Shown here one piece after another: positions 1 to 13,200 of a stretch of 64,000 bases of DNA (its first letter is position 1; every line of letters starts with the position of its first letter). A model generated the notes under the pieces. The model ran no database searches. It was not told the origin of the DNA and saw nothing but the letters and a program-made list of their open reading frames with translations. The stretch is taken from the NCBI GenBank assembly GCA_907164885.2, contig OU015493.1, forward strand, positions 58,732,802 through 58,796,801, given 5' to 3'. Origin of the DNA: Dolomedes plantarius. Lineage: Eukaryota; Arthropoda; Arachnida; Araneae; Dolomedidae. A program made the position numbers and the translations under genes.

Positions 1-970
1 TTGTACATATTGTAATAAAATCTTTTCGCGTCATTTCAATTTGACTCTTTGATACCATTCCGATTTGATATATGATCACTCATATAACGAATAAATATCT
101 GTTTGAATAATAAAAAAAATTTAAAAATTATGTCTCCATAGTTATTTTGATTTCTTTAATCACTTTTTCTGTTTCTATCTAATTGACTTTGAAATTAAAA
201 ATTAAATGAAAATCTATGTAAAGAAAACTTTGCCTAAGGCTTTAAAATTTTTAAATGAAGTATTTAATTTTTAACATCTATCTGATGTGCTGACTCTTTT
301 CTCTTGATATAAAAGTAAAAATCGTATTAAATAACCTTTCTAAGCATTGTCATTTCATCTGATTTCTTGTTGCTGCATAGGTACATAAAAAAGTGTCTTT
401 CTAAGATGGATCTAGAAAAAAAAAAAAAAAACAGGACTTGGTACCCATCTTTAAGTACAAAAATTCCTCCAAGATTTTATTTTATATTTACCACATACTT
501 TTGAGTTCATCCTGATACATTTTAAAATTTTATTGCATTTGCAACCTCAGCTACAACTATTACAACAAATATCAATCATTCGTTGTGATTTTCTGATAAA
601 GACCATTCCAACAATGAAAGCTACTTAATAGCTTCGCCGTATCACTGTTAAGCAATTATATGTATTGTTTAAAAAATTTACAATTCATATTTTTTACTAG
701 TTTTACTTACATAGCTCAAACAGATCCAACTACAGTATAAATACTAACTTTTTTTCTTATATAGCTTATAAAAAAAATATTTAATTTCAAGATGTCTGGT
801 ACATGACAAAAAAAGAAAAAAACTTTTATATTCAACAAGTTTGTAGAGTTACTTGTACCTAAGGCAGTGTGCCTAAAAAATCATAAGTTATAATCATATA
901 ATTTATATAGTTGTTATGAAATAAAATTATAAATTTATTTACCTCAGTTAGTATATAATTTGATAACTTA
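1..970. other. AT-rich non-coding sequence
   Basis: No open frame of note, no splice-bounded exon and no clear terminal repeat is visible. It is plain AT-rich sequence with short A tracts. Confidence 0.5.
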
Positions 971-1354
971 AAAATATATATTTTCTGGAATTTTTGGCCA
1001 GAATCCAATTAAAGTTATAATATTATCATTAAAAAATGCAAATTAAAAATAATTAACTAGAACCAGTTGTATAAAGTTAATTTCAATTTTTGTATTTTCT
1101 AAATATATTGAAAGAAGTAAATTTTTTCTGCTTCAGTATATGTTGAAAACTTAGCATTTACACAATTAAATGAAAAAAATATATTTTCTGGAATATTTGG
1201 CCAGAATCCAATTAAAGTTCTATATATTATCATTAAAAAATGCAAATTAAAAATAATTAACTAGAACCAGTTGTATAAAGTTAATTTTAATTTTTGTATT
1301 TTCTAAATTTATTGAAAGAAGTAACTTTTTTCTGCATCAGTATATGTTGAAAAC
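971..1354. repeat. Tandem duplication, about 202-bp unit
   Basis: Unit 1 runs from about 971 to 1172. Unit 2 starts about 1173 and repeats the same string of words (ttttctggaat, ggccagaatccaattaaag, taactagaaccagttgtata, agtatatgttgaaaac). Unit 2 breaks at 1354 and resumes at about 3528 with gaaaacttagcatttacac, because a 2.17-kb element sits inside it. The uninterrupted unit 1 therefore shows the pre-insertion sequence. Confidence 0.85.
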
Positions 1355-1657
1355 GGTTAATCGGAAGAAGTTGGGGCTGCCGCCAACTTGGCGATTTTTT
1401 TACTTCCTGTTATGATGTACCCCCTTTTCTGGCTACCCTTACGATTCCTTGTGAATGCGCCATTGATAGCAACCCTGTTTACAGAATCTATTCCCAGCAT
1501 TAGTTTTGCTCCTGCTGCCATCTATTGACGTATATAGGAATCTATTATAAGTTTTTTTTTGTGATTCTAATTAATTTTGTATGTTTCATAATCAGAATTA
1601 CATATATTACACAGGATTTAAAGAGATTTTTACAAAATAAATTTAAATTTTAATAAT

Positions 1658-1965
1658 TTATATTTATTTAAATGTACAATTTTTAAAAAAATCAATAAAA
1701 TGAATTTAAAGTTTTAAATTTTAACTATTTATAATTATTTTAATGTATAATTTTTAAAAATCAATAAATTGAATGTATAAATTGAACGATGCTAAATGCA
1801 TTTTTTCTTTTATATTTATTTAAATGTATAATTTTTAAAAAAATCAATAAATTGAATTTAAAGTTGTAAATTTTAATTATTTATAATTATTTTAATGTAT
1901 AATTTTTAAAAATCAATAAATTGAATGCATAAATTGAACGATGCTAAGTGCATTTTTTCGATTAC
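1658..1965. repeat. Internal tandem duplication, about 150-bp unit
   Basis: Two AT-rich units lie head to tail inside the Merlin element. Both contain atcaataaattgaat words and end with aaattgaacgatgctaa followed by gcattttttc (about 1785-1808 and 1933-1962). It is probably a local duplication within the element's 5' non-coding part. Confidence 0.75.
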
Positions 1966-2662
1966 TAAAGGGAGCAATATTGAACACTTTAAATTCTGTA
2001 ACACTTTTGGGTAATAGAGATTAAAATTTTAACTTTCTTGTTATGCCATGAGATCAAATTGTTAGTAAAGTTATGGACATATTACACTAGATAACCGAAC
2101 AATCTGAAAACCATATTTAACTCCCTTAATAGTAGACATAATTAGTTCCCTTATAATCTTCAACTTTTAATTCATTTATTAGCTAGTGTTTATGCATGAA
2201 TTTTAATGCAGGTTGATGATAAAATCATTTTTAAATAGCAAGATACGATATTTTTTACTTTATTTTTAGTAAATAGATGGCGCTACTCTAAAAATAATTA
2301 CACCTCTCACTTGAAAAAATGTGCAGGAATATGCGAATCTGATTGGTTCCCGCTCTCACAAGTAATTAGATTTTGCGTGGGTGGGCAATTAAAACATTTT
2401 TCATGATGTACTTTCAAATCTGGCTTCTCTCCCATGATTCCATCTAAGTGCGCCTTTGAAAGCAACCCTGTCACTGGTCTCTACTGACGTAATTTGAATA
2501 GAAAATTCTGATTGGTCTCCTCCCTCGCTCTAAATTTAAATTCGCTGATTTCTGGGAAATATAACATTTTGCATATGCACTCTCCCGCACTTTTTCTGTG
2601 GATTGCGGCGAGTTAGGTGTGGATTATCTTTGCTGTTCACCAATTTCAACGAACGATCGCCG

Positions 2663-3352
2663 ATGGAGAAGGGTAAAGTTACAATGATTTTCCTGTCTGA
2701 TTTGGAGCGAAAGGGTAAAAAATGTGTAATAGAATGGTGCATGATGATGGGTTTAATTTCTAATTTTTTTGAATGTAATGTTTGCAAGTCTTCCATGAAT
2801 TTAACCGAAAGAAAGGAAATCGTTGATGGACACGAATGGACGTGTCGAAAGTACGGTGAGAATCCTCACCGAGTGAAAAGATCTGTGCGAAAGGGGAGCT
2901 GGTTTGAAGAAAGCCATCTCAGTATGACTCGCGTGTTGATGTTAACTTATTTGTGGCTTTTTAAGGTCCCAAAGAAGTTTATATCTCACGAGCTGAATGT
3001 GTCCGATCGATCCATCACCGATTGGATGAATTTCTGTAGAGATGTCTGTGTAGATATGGTTGTGGGTGAGAAGGATATGATCGGGGGTCCAGGAGTTGTG
3101 GTAGAAATAGATGAGAGTAAATTCGGAAAGAGGAAATTTAATAGAGGGAAAAGAGTCGAAGGAAAATGGGTTTTTGGGGGTGTCGAAAGGGGATCGGACA
3201 AATGTTTTTTTGAGGTTGTGAATGAAAGGAGTAAATTGGTTTTGCTTGAGGTGATTAAAAGGAATATTAAACAGGGTTCTATAATTGTGTCCGATTGCTG
3301 GAAGGACACTTTTCATGTTGCGATTTTTTTGAAAGGTCGCCAGAATTTCTGA
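2663..3352 (+). pseudogene. Merlin transposase, C-terminally truncated (ISXO2-like DDE domain)
   Basis: The frame is open from about 2603; the ATG at 2663 (MEKGK) is the likely start. The N-terminal part has a zinc-ribbon pattern (CNVC near residue 33, later a single TCRKYG) followed by RKGSWFEESHLSM and an HTH-like stretch. The catalytic core begins with VVVEIDESKFGKRKF (first Asp) and WVFGGVERGS, then IIVSDCWK (second Asp), all typical of the IS1595/ISXO2 superfamily. The protein then ends at KGRQNF. The expected VNH and NxIEGxW block carrying the last catalytic acid is absent before the right terminal repeat. I infer a 3' deletion that left the element unable to mobilise itself. Alternative start: 2603. 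Confidence 0.8.
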
Positions 3353-3535
3353 GTTCTCCCTTTTTTTTCCTCCTTCATATTTCGTTGTTCTGGTGTTTAA
3401 ACTTTTAAAAACAGCAAAACAACAAAATATGAGGGGTTGAAAAAAAATGGCGGACTCAGAAACGCAAATTTGGCGACTTTTAAAAAAAATCGCCAAAAAG
3501 TCGCCAACCGCCCCAGCTTCTTCCGATTTGAAAAC

Positions 3536-4288
3536 TTAGCATTTACACAATTAAATAAAAAATAGTATTGGAAAAGTTTGTAATTTTTTCCCGATTATTC
3601 ATACTCATATCTTACATGTTAAGCAATTGTTAATTATTCTCTCCAGTAGATGGCGATAGCACCGTAGACCCAGAGAGACGTCGTGAGCAATTCGCTACCC
3701 CGAGCAACTCCTCTTAAACAAATTATTTTACGTAGGTAAAGTCATAGTTAATTTTGTGTTTCCCCAATTTTAACAAAATGTTCTTGAAAGGACATTTTTG
3801 AGATAAAATAGAAAATGAGGATCATTCATCAGTATTTTTAATTAATAATGTACCTTGTCAACGTGAAAAGCAGTTTTAAATGCAGCAGTTATGCAGTGAT
3901 AAGACAAGCAGATGCCAATCTCCATTACACCAGTATCAAACTTTTTATATCTCACCTCCCGACAGTAGTTCCGATTTCCGATTTTCATCTTGTCGGGCAA
4001 AATATCTGCTAGTGCATAACTTCCAACAGCCTTTTCGAAAAATAAATTTAATTCCCAAGTGTTATTATTTTAGTCTAAGAGTAATGCAATAAATTTTAAA
4101 AGACATAAACATATTACCAATGTAATCTAATTAAACAGAACATTTCTGAGCAATAATATTGAGTAGACGTTTTATTTGTTAGCTGATATAAGCGAAGTAG
4201 GGACGTTTAAATTGTATAAAGGGAGAATTTTATGACTGTGTTTCTAAAGCCTATTTAGTTTACCCTCTTTTCCCTCACATTTCAAAGT
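3536..4288. other. Upstream non-coding region of the metallopeptidase gene
   Basis: The segment begins with the remainder of the split tandem repeat. The rest has no supported exon. An in-frame TAG at 4256-4258, eleven codons before the ATG at 4289 with no ATG between, closes the upstream frame. The 5' UTR and promoter of the next gene should lie here, but no core promoter motif is clear. Confidence 0.5.
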
Positions 4289-7200
4289 ATGACTATTAAA
4301 ATTACTAATTATCATAATGGGGAAATATTAAATATTTCTCTACCATTGTTGGTTGGAGAAGTTATTGTATCTGGTGACAGCAAAGTATTCGTCCAAAATT
4401 TATCAACGAATTCTGATTTAGTTGCCTGGCCTGTAATCAATGGCAAATTCAAAGCTCTAGTTTACTTGCAGAACGGTAAAAATGAAATTTATATTCAACA
4501 CAAATCAATATCCATCAAAATTAATTTATCGTATGAACCCCTCAAGTGCAAAAAATTTGTTCGAGTTGTGTATATTAAATGTGCTGATGATGAAGGCTTT
4601 TTCCAGGCACCCTCGGAAGAAAATAACTTTGTAACTAGTGCTTGTAGACGTATTTCGCTTGGCGCTCAGATGCTGCAGACTTTTACTTACGACAAGTTCC
4701 GAGATCATGATCTACCAAGAAAAGCTTTTCGTTTGGAAGAGCAAGATGGCAAAGTCGTATGTCACGTTTTTACTAGCTCTTTAAAACTTTGTGAAGCTTA
4801 TAATTTGAATGAAGAACAACTATGGTCTCACTTTGCTGTCGAGTTGATGAACTCTAATTTAAGAGTTGGATATGACTGTAAATTCTTAGCTTTTCTTTCA
4901 TTTACTAGATACTGTAATGAATCTAATTACTCCCCAAAGAATCATAAAGAAATCTTAAGCATGACTAAGGGTCAGGTTGCTTTAGGTGGTGGAGGTCTAG
5001 CATTGTTTGGGTCTGGATGTTTACATACTTGGCCCGAAGATCTTCAAGAAGTCCCTTGGAGATTTGGAGACAAAAGAAAAATTGATAAAATGAAGTTCAT
5101 GGATGATAGTGCTAATAGGTATGTTTAATAATAATTTTGTTGCCTCAACAGAAAAATTTGTTTTTAAAATTTGTTTGATCTGTTATGAAAGCTGAACAAA
5201 GTTCATAATGCATATAGATTTAGATAGAAAACTCAGTAAATTTTAAGTTTTGTTTTCAAATATTTTTGTTTTGCATTATGTTATAATATGGAATTGTTTT
5301 GTTTCTTTCTTTTTGTGAAAGTAATTTATTTAAACATAATTTCACAATACCTTAAAAATATTAAAAAGTGTTGTTATAGAAGGGCCCTTAAGTATTTTAC
5401 ATCTTTGGAGAAATAATGGAACATATGTTTATGTATATTTACTTTGGAACAATATCTGTGTAATTAAAGGAAATTTTTTCTGTTAATATATACTTTGGAA
5501 ATATATACAGTGGCTCCAAAAAGTGTTCGTACACTTACGATTTTCAATGAAATAGGGGTCTATCCATTGATTAAAAGGAATATTTCAGAATGGGTATTTA
5601 ATAATAAGATCTATAATCTATTCTTAACAAAACTACATGAAATATTTTGAAAACATAGTAAAACTTTATTTTTAAGAAACCAATCATCCAAAAGTAACAA
5701 AAACTTTATCTCACAAAAGTCATCGTACACTTGTAAAAAATCTTTACATATTAGTAAATATTCTAATTTTTCGTTAAATTAATATTTAGCAGGATATCCT
5801 TTAGCATCCACAACAGCTTTTAAACGTCTGGGAATAGATTGCTTTAGTACATTTGTAATTTTTGCATCAATGTTCATCCATTCTTCCATCATAATTGTTT
5901 TTAGTTCGCTTATCGTGTGAATGTCGTGTTTTCGTACTCGAACCTCTAGTTCTCTCCAAATATGTTCTATTAGGTTTAAATCTGGCGATTGAGGTGGTGT
6001 TTTCAAAACTTGTGGACAGTTACAGACACACCAGATGCGAACGTTGAGAGCCGTGTGCTTAGGATCGTTGTCTTAAAAAAAAACAAAGTTGTTTCCAATA
6101 CCCAAATTTTGAGCTGATAATTTTAAATTGTCTTAAAATATTTATAAAAACAGCATGATTCATTATGCCATCAATAAATACCAAATTTCCTAGTCCTGAT
6201 GCTGACATGCACCCCCACACAAGGATACCTCCACCGGCATGCTTAACTGTTCCTACTAAGTTCTTGGGATTAAGTTCCTCATTTTTTTCTTCTCCATACA
6301 ATTATACACCCATCAGCACCAAAAATGTTCATAGGCAAATAAGACATTATTTCAATAGGTTTGGGGCTTATTTATCATTGATAGTGCGAAGGGAAGCCTA
6401 AACTTTCTGTTTTTCTCACTCACAAAAATTTTCTATGGGCAGAACGCCCATGTAATCCAGCTGTTCTGAGAACTCGTCAAAAAATTTCAGGTGAAATTGA
6501 AGTAGAAAATGTTTCATTGAATTCTGCAGAAACATTTACAGCACTCAAACGTGAATTTTTCACAAATTTTCTAATTATAAATCTCTGAACACGTTTTGTT
6601 AACTTTTCCGGACGGCCTTTTCTTACCTTGTTTTTGATCCAATTTTCTTCTTTAAAGCGTTTTTTCCCATACTGCACAGTAGAATGGGATAAATTAAGTA
6701 ATTTTGCAATATTCCGAACTGATTTACAACTACCATGACGAAAAATAATCAATTTTCGGATGATGCTTGTTCTTTCTTTACGACTACAAGCCATTTTTAA
6801 ATAATAAATAGAATATTACGGAGTAGGCAAGCAAAAATTAAAGCAAAACGATATTTTAAATGCCACCACAATTCAAAAATAAAAATAAAGTGCCAGAAGA
6901 TAATTTTAATTATGAATTTATCCGAAAATATTTCAGTGTACGATGACTTTTGTGAGATAAAGTTTTTGTTACTTTTTGATTACTGGTTTCTTAAAAATAA
7001 AGTTTTACTATGTTTTCAAACTATCTCATGTAGTTTTGTTAAGAATAGATTATAGATCTTATTATTAAATACCCATTCTGAAATATTCATTTTAATTAAT
7101 GGATAGACCCCTATTTCATTGAAATTCGTAAGTGTACGAACACTTTTGGGAGCCACTGTATATATTGGATTTCAATTTTTCTTTTGTAGAAAGATCTGAA

Positions 7201-10200
7201 TTTCTGTTTTCTTTAAAGAAGGATTTATAAAATTCCTTTGTTCTCTCTTTGCAATAAAAAAAGTAACCTTTAATTTCAAAAAGTCCATGGACGAAAAATA
7301 AATCTTGGTGATGTTTTTCATTGTCCCAATAATGATAACCAAAGGATTTGTGATGATATTTTTGTATGAATGCACTCACTTGAAACATGTTTTAAAAATG
7401 TTCATTTGAAAATATTCATTTAAAAATTTATGAAAGTTAATGAATATAATTTATTGCTTTTATATAGCTAATGTTTAAATGTCATATCAAATTTTATTTC
7501 ATTGAAAATAACACACCCTAGAGTGAAATGCTAAAAGAGGCCAAAATATGTATCTAAGGTGTAATATTTATATTTGTATTTAGATTGCTATGTCAAAAAG
7601 GATGTTTCACTATCAAATATAGGCATAAGCAAAAGATGACTGGTGATATCCCTCTTCTCCATGGGAATCAAAAAGTCAATTTTATAAAAGTGTGTTTGTA
7701 TTTGTGGGGAATTCCACATTTATATTTACCACACTCAGGTATAGATTCTGGTTATGTATTATGAACAGATTTTTGAAAAATTTGAAATCGGTCCACAAAT
7801 TTTCTTAATTTGATGAGTGAATTATGCTTCATAGTAATTATTTTCTTGCCTGTCTTCACAGAATTTTCTTGCCTAAGTAGCATAGGAATCTGTGTACATT
7901 CATTGATAAAACTTGTAAATTATAGTGTATTTGAAGAAACTGTCAGATATAGGATGTAAAATTTCCTACTATTATTGAAATAAAATATTGGCCAAAACAT
8001 TATATATTACTGATTGTTTATATATTAATTTTAATTATAAATTATTCATCATAAAGAATGAGCTGTATTTTTGAATGCATATATATTCAAAACAATTATT
8101 TTACATAGTGCATTGAAAATTATATTCTTATCTTGTTAGGTTCATTAAAAAAAATTATTTCAGGACAAAGGCAATTCATGTAATGAGGTGCATGAGCTAT
8201 CACTTTGTTCATTAAATGTTTAGTTCGGCATTAAGGAAGAGTTCCCATAGGTTATCTAAAGAAACACTTAACTTGAACCGACACAATCTAGTACCGAATG
8301 CCAGTGCCCTAGCCATTGTTCAGTTTATCTTGTTATTTAAGACGTATGGGATGGAAGGGGAGATGACGTAACATGTTACCCTTAGTTTGTAGCACTGGCA
8401 TTAAGTATTTATTGAAAGTGTCATCTTTTAATTTATTGTATCTAAGCGTTAGAAAGAATATTAATTTATAATATGTTCTATTATTTCTTCTATTGCAGAG
8501 GTTTTTATTGGGCATGTTATGCTACCGGTCTAGGTGCTACACTTCATGAACTAGGGCATACTTTTGATTTGGGCCATACTAAAGGAGGTATCATGGGAAG
8601 AGGTTTTGATGACATATATAAATATTTTATTGTTGACATGTTTTACTATGATAATCTTTTTCAAAAGGAGTACAATCCATATTATGTTGTAAGTATTGTA
8701 TTTCATTTTGATTCATTATCTATTGAAATGGTCAAAAAAATATTTTCCTGTAATCTTTAGTAAAATACTTATTTTAAAAATGAATTATATTATTTGTTTA
8801 AATTTCTCATAGAACTAATGTTGAATTGATTTTTTAATTTTTAGGAGTCTTCCATTTATAGTCATACAGTTTCCATAACTCCTACCTCTCCTTCATCTCA
8901 TGAATCTGATCCTTCTAAAAAATACTTCTCCTTTGAAGAATCAACAAATGTGAATGAATTTGCTGAACCGGAATGTGTTTCTAATGATTTAAGTATGTTT
9001 TTTTTAAAAAAAGGTTTTTAAAAAAATATCCTATGAAATATCCTGTTTAATAAATGATATGAAAAGCAAAATTTTTTAATATGTGCTATGATTTTCAGTG
9101 TCATAGTTGCTTTAATAGCTTATTTAAAATAAATTAGGATTATTTACTTATCATAGTTTAGTAATTATTTTTATAAATGCTTTATTATTTTTGTGTAATT
9201 AAGGGATCAGTATTTTTTAAAAATAGAATCATTAAAAAGTGAATTTTTTTCATGCTTTCTCAATTATATTTTGTAAAGTAGTTTAAAAAAATTATTACTG
9301 TATTTTGATAGTAAGTAATACTATCACAGAAAGGAATAAGCATCATTATTGAGATAAGTGTGTTTGATATCAGTTCACAAACTTTTTCATGTTTTAATTG
9401 TGTAGTGCATGTATATATATATATATTTATATATATATAATTTATTTATTTATTTATATTTTTTTTGTGTGTCTTGCTTCTCATGATAAGAATTTGAAAG
9501 CATTTTCTTACTAACTTTTAGAGGTTCAATGAAATTTGAGTCCTCAATCTCTTATTGATGTTTAGAGTATGCATCATAACTAGTTTAATATATATTATAT
9601 TAAACTTGTAAGTTATAATATCCATAGTAGTATGTTGAATCTACTTTATATTTTCTAGAATTGACATTACTGAAAGAAAGTTATTAAAGTATGGTGGATT
9701 GTTCTATTCTCTGATAATTTAACATCACAAAGAGAATTTATGTCTGTTAACCACTTAACTGCTGGCATTTCTTTCAATGTTTCAAATGCTAAAATGTTTT
9801 GGCATTTGAACATGTATAGTTTAAAAAAAATATCAGGTTTTTTAATAGCTTTTTCATATTTATATATATTTGTACTATGAATTAAAGTAGTTTTACTACT
9901 TTGGTTACGAAAATAAACAAATTATCATACATTACACACTATAATTTGAACACTATGAAGCTTAAATATTCTTATGTATTCTCGTTTTTGTACCATTTGT
10001 AAAAGGCAAGGAAAAAAATTCCACCATGAATGATACATAAGTATTATATTTAGGTTGGAAAATATTATTGCACAAGAAAAAAATGTCTTTCTTAGTCCAC
10101 TGATAAAATAACAAGCAAATGTAATGAAAAGAGCAAATTGAAAATAAAAATTGCATTAAAAGTAATATTATGTATTTATCATTTAGCTAACTATATCTAT

Positions 10201-13200
10201 AATTGTGAAATATGAAATCAATCATGACATTCAGCTCACAAAAGATTTCAAGCAAAAGTAAGAAGAACCTGATATCAGGTATAGAAAACACGTCAAAATA
10301 ATATCTAAAATATAAACAGAATTTCAAATGACATGTGTTTTGCTGCCAAGAAGCTGATATCAAGTTTTATAACTCAGGCCTAGAAATTAAAACCATACCT
10401 GAACTGTGTTCAGGTATAGCAAAATTTTATCAGGTCATTTGTCTGAGCTGAGTTTAGGCAAATCAGTAAAGTGGTTAAAGGATTAACATAATGTAAATAT
10501 TAAGCCTAATATTTGAACTCTAGTTTAAGAACATTCCACATAGAATTGTACCTTCAGTAATACTTAGTATGATGCTCAGTTAGCTATAACTGGATAAAAA
10601 AAGGGATCTTTTATAAATCTTGTAGTTTTTGTCCCCCCCCCCTGCAAAATTTTGCTTATTTCATAAGCTTTTATATTCAGACAATTATGAACAAAATTTC
10701 ATTTAAACACACTTGGAAGTTTTGGCTGCACTCAATGCTAATAGCATGAAACCATCAGCATTCAGTGTTGGTGTATTTTTGGCTATATAGTTGCACTATT
10801 TTCACATTTTAATTCAAGTTTAATCTTGAACAAGTTTGCATCAAGTTTAATACATTATTAATGTATTTTTGCATCCCCATAATAAAGGTGAATGTCTCAT
10901 GACAAGTGCCCCCGCATTAGAAAAAAGTAAAATCCCCATACTAAACCATAAATTTTTTCTTAGAGTGTTTTGTAAAATATATTTTTGAATGTATTATAGC
11001 ATACTTATTACTGTTGAACATAGCATATGACTAGTGAATTGATGATTAATGTGAAACTGTGAGTACCCTAAAGATTGAACTCAAGTGATATGGCCCAGTA
11101 TAGCACTAGCAACTTCCATTTTACCAGATTCAGGTTGAGAGAGATTGTAAGAACGAAAGGAAAAGAGACTGCTTTGTGATTTCAACGTACAGTTGTTTCT
11201 TCAGTGATATGTCTTTGTTTTTATTAAAAAACACATTTTTATGGGATAGGTGATCTGAACTTGTTGTAGTTAGTGGTGTATATGCTTTAAATAAGATGGT
11301 AAATTGATCCTCGAGTTTTAATTTATTGTTTGTACAACATTTCCTGTGTTTTCTCAAAGGGGAAAATTTTTTTATGAGCTTTTATTGTCATTGAATCTAA
11401 ATCATCTGAGTGGAAAATAGTTGCATAACCATGTGTCAGCCAAAAGATTTCTATGTATGGGACACATGATCACACCTTTTATAGTTATGCATTAAAGGCA
11501 TTCAAAAGCTCAGTGAGAAATCGTACATTATCTTTCTATATAACAGCAAGTGAAGAAATTGTGATAAAATACATTTTAATTATTAAGATGTATTATAAAT
11601 TCATTTAAGCTCAACATTCTAAACCCTATCATTTTTAATTTTATTTTCTAGCTGATGAAAGACCTTGGAGAATTCCTAATCCACCAGAAATTTATCCTCT
11701 TGATTTGAAGCATTCATTCAATGTTGGTGGTGCTTACTGGACTAGAGCATCTGCTTTGATATTATATTATCACAAGTAGGCTATCATTTCTGAAACTAAA
11801 ATTTTTAATTTCTGAAATTTTAAATTTTTACATGATTTAGTTGTTGCTTTTTAACTGAATTTTATAAAAGGATTCCCAGAATGTTTGCGATTTTTGTTGA
11901 AATTTCAGAAGTATGTTGATATAAAATTTACCCATTTTAAAGGTCAGAGATTGATTTCCTTTGAAAAATTTCTATACCATGTAAAATGTTTATATTAATA
12001 TCTTTTATTGTATTTATATGGGTATACATGACCAGAATTGTGTAGATTTCATAAGCTTTATCAACTAATCTTTAATTTATATTACTTGATAAAAATTCAG
12101 AGGAACAGTCCTTAAGTAATCAGCTGAAAAAATTTCAAATCGTATGGCTTTTGGTGACTATTTACTCATAAAAATTTTTTTAACTCTATATTTATGGTGA
12201 TGCATGCATTTTCATGTGTCTTAAAATAAAATGTTACTGTCCGACCACAGTAGGAAGAACCACGGTTGGCATAGTGCCAAGACGATTCTATTCACGCTGT
12301 AGGTAAGGCTGCTGAGGAAGGAGGGGGAAAAGTCTCGTATTCTCTCGACATTCTTTAGAATCGGTTACTAACTGCGCTTGCTTGCTTTTTCCTCGTCTGT
12401 TATTTTGATTATTATATTAAAATTAATGGATCCTTTACCCAACACAACTACTCGGAATAAGCCGTTCCGTAGTGATTGTAAGCGTATGAAACACAATGTA
12501 ATTAAATTGTGTGATAAAGAAGCACTAGAAGGAAATGTTATTGTTCCACTTTCGCAATCCCTAAAGAGAGCTAGTGAAATGACCGGGATATCAATGTCCA
12601 GTGTAAAAAGAATATGCAGAGAAGCAAAGGGTAAAGAAACTCCAAAATTTGAATCTCCGAGGAAACATCAGAAAAAAAAAAAACCCACCGAAAACGTACC
12701 TTTAGATAATTTTGATTGTGATGTAATTCGAAGGACAATTCATGAATTTTATGCTGTCTATAAAATAGTACCAACAATTCACAAACTAATTCCAGTCTTA
12801 AGAGAAAAAATCAGTTTTACTCATCAAAGAGAAACTTTGAGGAAAATTCAAAAGATTGAAAATTTTGAGTTCTATATCCTAATTATTTCTGAAAATTGTA
12901 AAACTGCGAATCAAATATATTATTTTTATTGCATTATATATATATTTATGTTATTACAATATATCACTTAAAAATGGAATTTTTCAAACCTTTATTTTAA
13001 TATGTTTTTCGGTTTTTATTTATACATTCAATCAAAAGTAAAATTCTGTAAAAGAAAGTTGGTTGAAAACATTCTTTCACAATTCTTAAACAAACACACA
13101 CGAAAATATCCACTCCTATAACACTCCTATCTTTTAAATAGATTTGCTTCGTTCTTTTTATTATTTTGAAATTATTCACATATTCAATCAAAAATAAAGT

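Larger units (their letters stand above)
1355..3527 (+). mobile_element. Merlin/ISXO2-type DNA transposon, 2.17 kb
   Basis: The ends are inverted: aatcggaagaagttggggc at 1359 against the complement of gccccagcttcttccgatt, which ends at 3528. Both are followed inwards by related gccaac/ggcga words. The flanks repeat ttgaaaac (1347-1354 and 3528-3535), an 8-bp target duplication, as known for Merlin elements (8-9 bp). The left end carries about 4-5 bases more than the right, so the right tip may be trimmed. The element encodes an IS1595/ISXO2-type transposase fragment at 2663-3352 and holds an internal duplication at about 1658-1965. Confidence 0.85.

Noticed and set aside
2942..3496. 184-residue minus frame opposite the Merlin transposase
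   Set aside because: Shadow of the coding strand; no motif and low-complexity composition.
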